From the NCBI RefSeq assembly GCF_006715565.1, contig NZ_VFNL01000001.1, positions 2,728,001 to 2,792,000 of the forward strand: a DNA stretch of 64,000 nucleotides, read 5' to 3'. Below the pieces are notes generated by a model that was not told where the DNA came from, did not search any database, and saw only the letters and a list, made by a program, of their open reading frames with translations. The position numbers and the translations under genes are program-made. The number at the start of each line of letters is the position of its first letter. The stretch's first letter is position 1. Shown here in pieces: positions 18,407 to 27,835 of this stretch. The stretch comes from Microbacterium sp. SLBN-154. Lineage in GTDB: Bacteria; Actinomycetota; Actinomycetes; Actinomycetales; Microbacteriaceae.

Positions 18407-19128
18407 CAGCCGACGGCCTCGAGACGGGGAAGAGCCGGGACCGCCGATGCCGCCGAGCGGACGGCGCCGACGCCACCGTCGGCCGCGGGAAGGCTCATCC
18501 GCGCGCGCCGGGGCATCGGCCACCGTCGGCTGCGCACATCGATCGTGACCTCGCGCGCCGCCAGGTACCCGTGTCCTCGCCCCACCCCCGACCACTCCGG
18601 GTCGGCGAGATCCAGCGAGGCCTCGGCCTGAGGCCACGGCCCCTGCACCAGCAGCACCGCTGCGCGATCACGCAGGCGCGCCCCCAGCCGAGACACCTCG
18701 GCATCCGCCGCTCTGGCCGCCGGGCGCACCGCGACCACCGGGATGACCTCGGCGAGGGTCGCGGCGACCGCCAGCCACCGCGGGCCGGGATCGGGCACGA
18801 GGACGAGATGGGACAGGTCGACTCCGGCGCTCTCGGCGGCCTCGACGCCGAAGTCGGGCATGCCCACCACGGCGCACCAGGTGCCGTCTTGCGAGGGCCC
18901 TGCCAGCAGCGCGGCCAGCAGCGAGGCGGAACGGGTGAGCGAGTAGGCCGACCCGGTGCGCAGACCTCCACCGGGCAGGACCTCGGCGAGCGGTTCGAGA
19001 ACCGGCAGCACCGGAGCATCCATCCGACGCCCCTGCACCCGCTCGAGCTGGGCACGCAGGCGATGGACCTCGCCGCGAACGTCGTCGCGGGTCGTCGTCT
19101 CGGTCTGCACGATCGCCCTCACCTCCAC
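18406..19128 (-). CDS. imuA: ImuA (RecA-like mutasome protein)
   Basis: About 240 aa, the first gene of the SOS mutasome. Sequence LAEVLPGGGLRTGSAYSLTR is the RecA-like core with a degraded P-loop, then LAALLAGPSQDGTWCAVVGM and LVLVPDPGPRWLAV. The function is to bring ImuB/DnaE2 to RecA-coated damaged DNA. Start: GTG 19128 gives the longest form, but a TAGCCT box ends 6 nt before GTG 19122, so the leaderless product probably begins two codons later (V-R-A-I-V). A LexA box overlaps the -10. Confidence 0.85.
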   Translation of the reverse strand: MEVRAIVQTETTTRDDVRGEVHRLRAQLERVQGRRMDAPVLPVLEPLAEVLPGGGLRTGSAYSLTRSASLLAALLAGPSQDGTWCAVVGMPDFGVEAAESAGVDLSHLVLVPDPGPRWLAVAATLAEVIPVVAVRPAARAADAEVSRLGARLRDRAAVLLVQGPWPQAEASLDLADPEWSGVGRGHGYLAAREVTIDVRSRRWPMPRRARMSLPAADGGVGAVRSAASAVPALPRLEAVG

Positions 19129-19134
19129 AGGCTA
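19129..19134 (-). promoter_or_regulatory. -10 box TAGCCT of the imuA operon
   Basis: On the minus strand TAGCCT, GTGGAG, GTG: 6-nt spacing to the GTG at 19122. Two bases overlap the LexA box. Confidence 0.5.
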
Positions 19135-19148
19135 GAACATGTGTTCTA
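19133..19148. promoter_or_regulatory. LexA (SOS) box
   Basis: TAGAACATGTGTTCTA, a 16-bp site with GAAC-N4-GTTC core and matching outer bases. It is the Gram-positive/actinobacterial LexA type, placed directly against the imuA promoter, so LexA should block RNA polymerase until DNA damage. Confidence 0.85.
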
Positions 19149-19235
19149 TGATCTCAATGCCTGTGGCGAGCGTAAGCGGGCCCTCCGACATCCTCCAGCC
19201 CGGGAACAGCGGAGGATGTTCGAAAGAAGATGAGA

Positions 19236-20498
19236 TCAGTGCGGGGAGGTCCGCACCGTCTCGTGCAGCTCCTCTCGCCCGAGCGTCAGCGGTACCGCCG
19301 GCTGACCCTGCACGGCCACCTCGTAGTCGCCCCGGAACCCCGAGAGACGCACGCGCCCCTCCGCATCCGTGCGCACCGTTGTCGGCGACACCCACCACTC
19401 GTCGGCGATCACCCGATGCAGTGCGTCGTAGGCGGGCTTCGGTGAGCCGTCGGCGCGGACCAGCCCGCCGGGCGCGCCCAGCCACATGCCGCGGTCGCTG
19501 AACCCCCAGTAGGTGATCGCCTCGACGGCGGGATGCGACACCAGCGACCGGTAGTGCCGTTCGATCTCGTCGGCCTGCCGGGCCTCGCCCTCGGCGGTCG
19601 AGGGCCACGAGGCGACCTGGTAGTCGTTGAGGTCGTCGATCTCAGGAGGCATCAGGTCGCCGGACAGCAGGGTCGTCTCGGTGAAGTGCAGCGGCAGACC
19701 GAACCGCGCGAAGCGGTCGGCGACCTCGAGGATCTCCTCCTCACCGCGGTATCCCTGGTGCATGTGGGTCTGCAACCCGATCGCATCCGGGCGGATGCCC
19801 GCATCCAGCATCTCGTCGATGACGCGTTCGTACGCCGGCGACAGATCGAAGTCGTTCACGAGCAGAAAGGCGTGCGGGTTGGCCTCTCGCGCCTCGTCGA
19901 AGGCCAGCCGCAGCATCGCCAGGCGACCGCGATCCTTCGCCAGCCTCGTGATGCCGTTGTCGCCGTTGTCGAAGACCGGCATGATCACCGTCTCGTTGAT
20001 GGCGTCCCACGTGTCGACGAGCCCCGCGAAGTCGGCGACGTCGCGCCGGATGCGCTCACGCTGCGCGCGCTCGATCTCATCGAGTTCGAGGTCGAGAAGC
20101 CAGGGCGCGGTCACGGTGTGCCAGACGAGCGGATGGCCCTTCAGCGCCACGCCGTGCCGGCGAAGCCACTGCGCGGTGCGGCGCATCTCGACGGTGCGCG
20201 GGGTGCCGCGGGTCGACTCGAACCGCCCCCAGTAGAACGGCAGGGTCGCGGCATTGTGGATCCGCAGCCAGAGCTCTGCCTCCGCGGCGGTCAGCTGCCA
20301 CTCCCCGGTCAGGTCCTCGCCGTCACCGACGTCGAATCCGGTGTTGCCGAACGCGAAATCGTGGCGCGTCTGGGCGACCGTGACCTCGGCGTCTGTGATC
20401 GGCTCGTCGTCGACACCGACGACCGTGATGACGGCCTCGCCGAGGCGGTGGGCGGGAACGGTGCCGAGGGCGACGGCGGGGGGCGCGACAGTGTGCAT
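19236..20498 (-). CDS. GH10 endo-1,4-beta-xylanase, cytoplasmic
   Basis: 420 aa. Motifs of glycoside hydrolase family 10: KGHPLVWHT (120-128), WDAINET with acid/base E169, LQTHMHQGY, LHFTETTL with nucleophile E274, and YWGFSDRGMW near the C-terminus. There is no signal peptide, so it should act on imported xylo-oligosaccharides, like intracellular GH10 enzymes. The N-terminal 50 residues and about 50 C-terminal residues (VRTDAEGRVRLSGFRGDYEV) form beta-type extensions. Transcription appears leaderless (TAGCAT box). Its control region carries adjoining palindromes. It lies apart from the oligosaccharide ABC operon at 25282 but could work with it. Confidence 0.9.
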   Translation of the reverse strand: MHTVAPPAVALGTVPAHRLGEAVITVVGVDDEPITDAEVTVAQTRHDFAFGNTGFDVGDGEDLTGEWQLTAAEAELWLRIHNAATLPFYWGRFESTRGTPRTVEMRRTAQWLRRHGVALKGHPLVWHTVTAPWLLDLELDEIERAQRERIRRDVADFAGLVDTWDAINETVIMPVFDNGDNGITRLAKDRGRLAMLRLAFDEAREANPHAFLLVNDFDLSPAYERVIDEMLDAGIRPDAIGLQTHMHQGYRGEEEILEVADRFARFGLPLHFTETTLLSGDLMPPEIDDLNDYQVASWPSTAEGEARQADEIERHYRSLVSHPAVEAITYWGFSDRGMWLGAPGGLVRADGSPKPAYDALHRVIADEWWVSPTTVRTDAEGRVRLSGFRGDYEVAVQGQPAVPLTLGREELHETVRTSPH

Positions 20499-20504
20499 CC
20501 GTCG

Positions 20505-20510
20505 ATGCTA
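20505..20510 (-). promoter_or_regulatory. Leaderless -10 box TAGCAT of the xylanase gene
   Basis: Minus-strand TAGCAT, CGACGG, then ATG at 20498. Confidence 0.55.
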
Positions 20511-20511
20511 C

Positions 20512-20558
20512 GAACCGCGCGGTTCAGCACCGGCATGCCGGTGCTCTTTTCGAAAGAG
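20512..20558. promoter_or_regulatory. Three adjoining palindromes upstream of the xylanase gene
   Basis: GAACCGCGCGGTTC (20512-20525, perfect 14 bp), AGCACCGGCATGCCGGTGCT (20526-20545, perfect 20 bp) and GCTCTTT-TCG-AAAGAGC (20542-20558). The first falls between the -10 and the expected -35, the second covers the -35, and the third has the TTTCGAAA centre common in LacI-family operators. The second and third may also act as a terminator for the HNH transcript. Confidence 0.55.
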
Positions 20559-20573
20559 CTTGCGCCGCGGCGC

Positions 20574-21071
20574 TCAGGCCGCCAGGGCCAGATACGGCTC
20601 CCACCGGGGGTCGGAGCGCTCGGTGCCGCGCACGGTCCACTGCCCGCCGCGCGGCGGCTGCGGGGTGACGCGCAGCTCCCAATTCATCTCCTGCGGCGTG
20701 CGATCACCCTTGACGTTGTTGCAGCGCAGGCAGCAGGCCACGAGGTTCTCCCACGAGTCCGCTCCTCCTCGCGAACGCGGCAGGATGTGATCGATCGTCG
20801 AGGCAGACTTCCCGCAGTACCCGCAGCGGTGCCCGTCGCGGCGGAGTACGCCTCGCCGGGTGACCGGCACGCGCCGGGCTCCCGGTACGCGCACGTATCT
20901 GGTCAGCAGGATGACCGCGGGGCGATCGTACGCCCCGGTCGCCCCCCAGACCGGTTCGTCGTGGATGTGCTCCACGACGGTGGCCTTGTCGTTCATGACG
21001 AGCACGAGCGCCCGCTTGAACGACACGACGGCCAGTGGCTCGTAACCCGCATTCAGCACCAGAGTGCGCAT
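20574..21071 (-). CDS. HNH endonuclease family protein
   Basis: 165 aa. The N-terminus MRTLVLNAGYEPLAVVSFKRA and the HNH region CGYCGKSASTIDHILPRSRGG...NLVACCLRCNNVKGDRTP (two CxxC zinc pairs, catalytic DH, and N-x-K) define the widespread actinobacterial HNH protein with the conserved N-terminal NAxYEPL segment. ATG 21071 has GGGGAACAGGA upstream. Biological role unknown; it lies downstream of the 36-codon ORF/terminator unit, which could attenuate it. Confidence 0.88.
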   Translation of the reverse strand: MRTLVLNAGYEPLAVVSFKRALVLVMNDKATVVEHIHDEPVWGATGAYDRPAVILLTRYVRVPGARRVPVTRRGVLRRDGHRCGYCGKSASTIDHILPRSRGGADSWENLVACCLRCNNVKGDRTPQEMNWELRVTPQPPRGGQWTVRGTERSDPRWEPYLALAA

Positions 21072-21146
21072 TCCTGTTCCCCTCGAATGGCCGGGACGGC
21101 TTTCACGGTTATTCGACTCGTGACGTTTCGAGGGGCTGAGGGCATG

Positions 21147-21174
21147 AAAAAAGGCGCTGTCTACAGACAGCGCC
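21147..21174 (-). terminator. Rho-independent terminator of the 36-codon ORF
   Basis: Ten-base arms GGCGCTGTCT / AGACAGCGCC (21153-21162, 21165-21174), followed on the minus strand by six T residues. A near-textbook intrinsic terminator. The ORF stop codon lies inside the stem. Confidence 0.85.
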
Positions 21175-21271
21175 TCGGCGCCACGGTCATCCCGTGGCCT
21201 CCATCGACATGATGCCGAAGGACGAACATGCCCAATGCATCCATGGTTCGGATACGTGGTGCGCCGTCCAT
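21161..21271 (-). CDS. Small ORF, 36 codons, in a self-contained transcription unit
   Basis: ATG 21271 is preceded by GGAGGGAG at about 6 nt, among the strongest ribosome sites in the window. The product begins MDGAPRIRTMDALGMFVLRH and ends MTVAPRRCL. Its TAG stop lies within the terminator stem (21153-21174). Upstream, minus-strand TAGAGA (near 21288) may be the -10, and a GTCAGCTGAC palindrome (21296-21305) lies just before it. The HNH gene starts about 75 nt after the terminator, so the unit is either a free small protein or a leader peptide controlling read-through. No homologue recognised. Confidence 0.5.
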   Translation of the reverse strand: MDGAPRIRTMDALGMFVLRHHVDGGHGMTVAPRRCL

Positions 21272-21373
21272 CGGCTCCCTCCGCTTCTCTAGAGCGTCAG
21301 CTGACCTCAGGGTAATGCACGCGACACGCCCGGGGGTTCAGCGACGTGAACATCGCGTGACGTGTCGACGAAC

Positions 21374-21410
21374 GACGAAGGGCGCCGGGGATGCCCCGGC
21401 GCCCTTCGTC
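21374..21410 (-). terminator. Hairpin after the M23 peptidase gene
   Basis: A 17-bp perfect stem with an ATG loop (21374-21390 / 21394-21410), 16 nt after the peptidase stop. No T-tract on the minus strand, so possibly a stability hairpin or a terminator of the actinobacterial T-less type. Confidence 0.6.
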
Positions 21411-21425
21411 AGTGATTGCTTCGTG

Positions 21426-22343
21426 TCATCCCGCGTTTGCGAGCAGCCATTCGTAGGAGTCGACGACGGAGCCGTTGATGTAGGTCTCGAAGTGCAGGTG
21501 GCAGGCGGTCGAGCGCCCGGTGCTGCCCACGAGGCCGATGATCTGCCCGGCCGAGACGGTCTGGCCGGCCTGGACGGCGCGGCTGCCGTAGGTCATGTGC
21601 CCGTAGAGCGTCGAGACTCGCTGGCCGTTGATCACGTGGTCGATGGTGACGGCGACGCCGTAGCCGCCGTAGCTCTCCTGGGAGACACGGACCACGCCGG
21701 CCGCTGCGGCGAACAGCGGCTCACCGCAGGGCGCGAGCATGTCGGTGCCCATGTGGGCGCCGCCGCGCGCGAAGGTGCGGTCGCCGACGGTGAATCCCGA
21801 GAGCGGCCAGCGCACCTCGCCGGTGCCCGGAGCCACCATGGTGAGGTCGACGTTGGCACGGGAGCCCGACGAAGACGAGGACGACGACGCCGCCGACGCG
21901 GCGAGTTCGGCCGCGATACGCGCACGCTCCGCGGCGGCCTCCTCGGCCTTCTTCTTCTCGATCTCCTCCGCGGTGGTGGCGGAGTAGCTGCTGCGGGAGA
22001 GTTCCGCCGCGCCCGCGTCGGAGGCGACCACGAGCGACTGGGCGTCGTCCACGGCCACCTGCTGCAGGGTCATCGGATCGGCGGTGGCGCTCTCGACCGC
22101 GGCGTAGGCGGGCAGCGCCACGGTGGCGATGAGGCCACCGACCATCGTCAGGATCACGAGGGTGCGCGCCGGCTTCCGGCCGTTTCGGGGCCGTCGGCTC
22201 TTCGGCGGAGCGGCGACCGCCGGGCGGGCGGTCTTCAGAGTGCTGGTGCGAGCCGCGGGCTTGCGTCGGGTGCGGTCTCGGCGTTCGAGCCCCGGTCCGT
22301 CGGTCGCCGACGGGGAATCGGGGGTGTTGTCTAGATCGGCCAT
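21426..22343 (-). CDS. M23 family (LytM) peptidase, membrane-anchored
   Basis: 305 aa from ATG 22343 (GGAGGACA upstream; 15 extra residues are possible from 22388). A basic N-terminal region is followed by one membrane segment (ARTLVILTMVGGLIATVALP), an Ala/Glu-rich coiled-coil (EEIEKKKAEEAAAERARIA), a Ser-rich linker, and a C-terminal LytM domain with zinc ligands in GGAHMGTDML and HLHFET. It should cleave peptidoglycan cross-bridges at the cell surface. The two-part layout (coiled-coil plus LytM) is that of division-linked hydrolases and their activators. A structured 5' leader precedes it. Confidence 0.88.
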   Translation of the reverse strand: MADLDNTPDSPSATDGPGLERRDRTRRKPAARTSTLKTARPAVAAPPKSRRPRNGRKPARTLVILTMVGGLIATVALPAYAAVESATADPMTLQQVAVDDAQSLVVASDAGAAELSRSSYSATTAEEIEKKKAEEAAAERARIAAELAASAASSSSSSSGSRANVDLTMVAPGTGEVRWPLSGFTVGDRTFARGGAHMGTDMLAPCGEPLFAAAAGVVRVSQESYGGYGVAVTIDHVINGQRVSTLYGHMTYGSRAVQAGQTVSAGQIIGLVGSTGRSTACHLHFETYINGSVVDSYEWLLANAG

Positions 22344-22418
22344 TGTCCTCCGGCGCCTCCGCGCATTCCTGCGCTGGCTCGTCGACACTCAGTGTGGGGG
22401 CACGATGTGCGGGGCGGG

Positions 22419-22455
22419 CCGCGTGAACGACGAGCCGATGAGGCAATTCACGCGG
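22419..22455 (-). other. Leader hairpin of the M23 peptidase mRNA
   Basis: Perfect 9-bp arms CCGCGTGAA / TTCACGCGG with a 19-nt loop lie in the about 145-nt leader between a TAGCCT box (minus, near 22495) and the start codon. The sequence does not look like the ydaO (c-di-AMP) riboswitch that often precedes wall hydrolases. Confidence 0.4.
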
Positions 22456-22516
22456 AGTCCGTCGGCGGGCTTCTCGCCTGTGGACCCTCAGAGGCTACCC
22501 GAAGGTAACGAATAAG

Positions 22517-24465
<1,949 letters not shown>

Positions 24466-24466
24466 G

Positions 24467-25108
24467 CTACGCCAGCCGGGGCTGAAGGGGCTCTGTCGAA
24501 AGCACCGAGGCCAGGATCGCCTCGATGGCGAACGCCGACGCCTGTCCCAGATCCACGTTCTGGGGGTCGAGAAGCCACTGCACCTGCAGCCCGTCCATGA
24601 CGGCGAGGATGCTCGCGGAGGCGAGCCCGATCGTGTCAGGTGCGGTGATCCCCCGCTCGGCGCAGACCACGCGGAAGGCCTGGGCAACCTCTCGGCGCAG
24701 GGTCTCGTAGCGCTTCTCGAAGTACACCCGCCCCGGATGGTCGTCGGTGACGGACTCGGCCGAGAGCACCACGTAGGCCTGCACGATGCCGGCGCGCTGG
24801 GCGTTGACGAAGGCCGTCTGCACGAGATGCCGGAACAGCTCCAGCCCGTCGGGCATGTGCTGCTCCTCGAGGTCGGCGACGTCGGTCTCATCGCGGTGCC
24901 GCAGCACCTCGAGCAGCAGCTGATCCTTCGACCCGAAGTGGTGCAGGATCCCCGCGTGGGTCATGCCCACCTGATCGGCGATGTCCTGCAGCGTGCCGGC
25001 GGCGAAGCCCTTGCTGCCGAAGATCTCGACCGCGGCATCGAGGATGTCGCGCTTGCGCGCCAGCGTCGCCGGACGTGAACGCGGCTGCCGTCGCTGCGTC
25101 GTCGTCAT
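24467..25108 (-). CDS. TetR-family repressor, likely of the oligosaccharide ABC operon
   Basis: 213 aa. N-terminal TetR HTH: KRDILDAAVEIFGSKGFAAG, then LQDIADQVGMTHAGILHHFG. The C-terminal ligand domain contains DGLQVQWLLDPQNVDLGQ. It is divergent from the ABC/GH3 operon. A palindrome AAACTTAC-N10-GTAAGTTT lies in the shared region over the operon promoter, so it probably represses that operon and itself. The inducer is presumably a sugar or glycoside, which is inference from context. Confidence 0.85.
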   Translation of the reverse strand: MTTTQRRQPRSRPATLARKRDILDAAVEIFGSKGFAAGTLQDIADQVGMTHAGILHHFGSKDQLLLEVLRHRDETDVADLEEQHMPDGLELFRHLVQTAFVNAQRAGIVQAYVVLSAESVTDDHPGRVYFEKRYETLRREVAQAFRVVCAERGITAPDTIGLASASILAVMDGLQVQWLLDPQNVDLGQASAFAIEAILASVLSTEPLQPRLA

Positions 25109-25176
25109 CTCGCACCCCCTCTCGCGATCCGGCTCAGAGTCTACGCAGACCCCCGGTCGTGGTCCGGCAGACGCGC

Positions 25177-25207
25177 TTGCAAAACTTACTTACTTGATTG
25201 TAAGTTT
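25177..25207 (+). promoter_or_regulatory. Promoter of the ABC/GH3 operon with TetR operator
   Basis: TTGCAA (25177-25182), 18 nt, TAAGTT (25201-25206) fit -35/-10. The inverted repeat AAACTTAC / GTAAGTTT (25182-25189, 25200-25207) fills the spacer and the -10. Confidence 0.6.
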
Positions 25208-25281
25208 CTGAGGCAATCACTCGCCAGCCGTCGGACAGCCGCGGCCGAGAACCCGCACGGTGTCGTGCAGAAGGAGAAGCA

Positions 25282-26937
25282 ATGAGGCTCAGAACGTCAC
25301 TAGGCGCCGCCGGGATCATCACGGCGCTCGCACTCACCGGCTGCGCCGGCGGCGGCAGCGACACCGGCTCCGCGGAGTCGGGCGCCGCGCTGACCATCGC
25401 GAAGCCCGACGGTGCGATCACGACCGAATCGCACAACCCGTTCCTCGGCGACTCGTCGGCGTCGAAGTACGGCTACGCGAAGGTGATCTTCGAGCCCATG
25501 GCCCTGGTCAACCCGACCGGCGACCTCGGCACCACTCCGTGGCTCGCCGAGTCGGTCGAGTGGAACGACGACTACACCCAGCTGACCGTGGTCCCCCGCA
25601 GCGGAGTGACCTGGAGCGACGGCACGCCGTTCACGGGCGAGGACATCGTCTTCACCTTCGACCAGTTCCTCGACGGCCGTCTGGCCGACACCTCGGGCCT
25701 GAAGTACGAGGGCGCCACGGTCGACGGCGACGCCATCACGCTGACGTTCGCGGACTCGAAGTTCGTCTCGCAGGCTCGCGTGCTGCACACCCCGATCGTG
25801 CCCAAGCACATCTGGGAGAACATCGACGACCCCAACACCGACCCGCTGACCGGCGAGGGCCTGGCTGTGGGAACCGGCCCGTACGTCTTGGACAACTGGT
25901 CCACCGAATCGGTCACCCTCACCGCCAACCCCGACTACTGGGGCGGCGAGCTGGCCGTTCCCGCGCTGAACTACGTCTCCTACGGAGACAACGCGGCCCT
26001 CACCACCGCTCTCGTCTCGGGCGAGGCCGACTGGGCGCAGGCCTTCATCCCGCAGATCCAGGAGAGCTACCTGGCCGCCGACGAGGACAACCACTACCTC
26101 GTCTCGCCGACCGCCGGTTCGGGCACGCTCTTCATGAACCTGCAGGCCGAGCCCTTCGACGACCCGGCCCTGCGCGAAGCCCTGGCCTGGACCATCGACC
26201 GTCAGGCCTACGTCGACATCGCCCGTGAAGGCGCGAGCGAGGCGGTCTGGAGCGTCACCGGTCTCGGGAACCTGCTCGAGAACGAGGTGCTGCCGGAGTT
26301 CGCCGACCAGGAGTATGCGGTCGACGTGGACAAGGCGCGCGACATCCTCAGCGAGGCCGGCTACACCTGGGAGGACGACACCCTCATCGATCCCGACGGC
26401 GAGGCGGTGTCGTTCTCGATCTCGGTTCCCGCGGGCTGGAGCGACTGGAACACCGAGCAGGCCCTGCTCGCCGAAGAGCTCGACGCGGCCCTCGGCATCG
26501 AGGTCCAGGTCGACCAGCCGGACTGGGGCGGCTGGGACGCCGCCCGTCAGGAGGGCACCTTCCAGGCGATCATCCACTGGCTCGAGGACACCGGCAACGC
26601 CTACGGGCTGTACACCTCGACGATGGACCCGAAGTGGATCGTCGACGACCGCGCGCAGTTCAACTTCGGTCGCTTCGAGGACCCCGCGGTGACCGAGGCC
26701 CTGAACACCTACGCCAACACCGCGTCCGAGGACGAGCGCCAGGCGGCGCTGGAGACGATGCAGCGGGCGTTCGTGGAGAACGTGCCGGCCATCCCGCTCG
26801 GATCGCACCCGCTGCTGGGCCAGTACAACACCCGCAGCTACGTCGGATTCCCCACGGATGACGACCAGTACGCCTCGGCCGACCCGACGCAGCCCGGAAT
26901 CGTCCAGATCCTGACGAAGCTGCAGCCGGCAGGCTGA
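25282..26937 (+). CDS. ABC transporter family 5 substrate-binding lipoprotein
   Basis: 551 aa. A lipoprotein signal peptide (SLGAAGIITALALTGCAGG, lipobox LTGC) is followed by a DppA/OppA/glucoside-type periplasmic-binding fold: GTTPWLAESVEWNDDYT, SGVTWSDGTPFTGEDIVFTF, GEGLAVGTGPYVLDNW. AAGGAG lies 6 nt before the ATG. The family binds peptides, nickel or, in many actinobacteria and Thermotoga, beta-linked oligosaccharides. The downstream GH3 enzyme makes a glucoside or xylo-oligosaccharide the likely ligand. First gene of the operon; a large hairpin separates it from the ATPases. Confidence 0.9.
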   Translation: MRLRTSLGAAGIITALALTGCAGGGSDTGSAESGAALTIAKPDGAITTESHNPFLGDSSASKYGYAKVIFEPMALVNPTGDLGTTPWLAESVEWNDDYTQLTVVPRSGVTWSDGTPFTGEDIVFTFDQFLDGRLADTSGLKYEGATVDGDAITLTFADSKFVSQARVLHTPIVPKHIWENIDDPNTDPLTGEGLAVGTGPYVLDNWSTESVTLTANPDYWGGELAVPALNYVSYGDNAALTTALVSGEADWAQAFIPQIQESYLAADEDNHYLVSPTAGSGTLFMNLQAEPFDDPALREALAWTIDRQAYVDIAREGASEAVWSVTGLGNLLENEVLPEFADQEYAVDVDKARDILSEAGYTWEDDTLIDPDGEAVSFSISVPAGWSDWNTEQALLAEELDAALGIEVQVDQPDWGGWDAARQEGTFQAIIHWLEDTGNAYGLYTSTMDPKWIVDDRAQFNFGRFEDPAVTEALNTYANTASEDERQAALETMQRAFVENVPAIPLGSHPLLGQYNTRSYVGFPTDDDQYASADPTQPGIVQILTKLQPAG

Positions 26938-26942
26938 ACCGT

Positions 26943-26980
26943 CCGGGCGGGGCGGGAGCCCGCGCTCCCGTCCCGCCCGG
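26943..26980 (+). terminator. Intercistronic hairpin between SBP and ATPase genes
   Basis: 16-nt arms (26943-26958 / 26965-26980) pair with one G-U and a 6-nt loop, 6 nt after the SBP stop. No T-tract follows. Such hairpins protect the SBP message or partly terminate, giving more binding protein than transporter. Confidence 0.65.
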
Positions 26981-27010
26981 GCCCGGCATCACGAAAGCGA
27001 GCACGCACCG

Positions 27011-27835
27011 ATGAGCGACACCCTGCTCTCCGTCCGCGACTTCTCCGTCGTCTACGACGTCGATCCCCCCGTTCGGGCCGTCTCCGACATCACCCTCGAG
27101 CTCCGCCGCGGCGAGATCCTCGGCCTCGCCGGTGAGAGCGGCTGCGGCAAGACCACCCTCGCCTACGGCGTACAGCGACTGCTGAAGCCCCCGGCGGTCA
27201 TCACCGACGGCACCGTCGTCTTCCACGACGCCTCGGGGGACGACATCGACGTCAATCACCTCGACGCCGAGGAGATGCGGCGATTCCGCTGGGACAAGAT
27301 CTCGATGGTCTTCCAGGGGGCGATGAACTCCCTCAATCCCGTCGCCACCGTCGGGTCGCAGCTCGAGGATGTCTTCGAGGTGCACCGCCCCGAGATGACC
27401 CGCGCGCAGCGGCGCAGCGCCGCCGCCGAGCTGCTGGACATCGTCAAGGTCGGTGCGCAGCGGCGACGCTCCTTCCCCCACGAACTCTCCGGCGGCATGC
27501 GCCAACGCGTGATGATCGCGATGGCTCTCGCCCTCCGGCCCCAGCTGATGATCATGGATGAGCCGACGACGGCGCTGGACGTGCTGGTCCAGCGCGAGAT
27601 CCTCCGTCAGATCTCGGCCCTCCGCCACGAATTCGGCTTCTCGGTGATCTTCATCACCCACGACCTCCCCCTTCTGCTCGAGATCAGCGACCGCATCGCG
27701 ATCATGCGCGAGGGGCGCATCGTGGAGCTCGCCACCGCCGAGCAGATCTGGACCGATCCGCAGGACGAGTACACCCGGACGCTCCTGGGCTCCTTCCCCC
27801 GGCTCACCGGCGAGCGGGGGGTGGTGCGGCGATGA
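27011..27835 (+). CDS. ABC transporter ATP-binding protein (DppD type)
   Basis: 274 aa. Walker A GESGCGKTT, signature HELSGGMRQRVMIAMALA, Walker B LMIMDEPTTALDV, and H-loop VIFITHDLPLL. Belongs to the dipeptide/oligopeptide/oligosaccharide importer group. It overlaps the next ATPase by 4 nt (ATGA). Confidence 0.92.
   Translation: MSDTLLSVRDFSVVYDVDPPVRAVSDITLELRRGEILGLAGESGCGKTTLAYGVQRLLKPPAVITDGTVVFHDASGDDIDVNHLDAEEMRRFRWDKISMVFQGAMNSLNPVATVGSQLEDVFEVHRPEMTRAQRRSAAAELLDIVKVGAQRRRSFPHELSGGMRQRVMIAMALALRPQLMIMDEPTTALDVLVQREILRQISALRHEFGFSVIFITHDLPLLLEISDRIAIMREGRIVELATAEQIWTDPQDEYTRTLLGSFPRLTGERGVVRR

Noticed and set aside
22344..22516. ydaO (c-di-AMP) riboswitch before the M23 peptidase gene
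   Set aside because: The conserved blocks of that riboswitch are not visible; only an unassigned hairpin is supported.
25177..25207. Integrated-element attachment site from the TACTTACTT repeat
   Set aside because: The repeat is part of an inverted repeat aligned with a -35/-10 pair beside a TetR gene, so an operator explains it.
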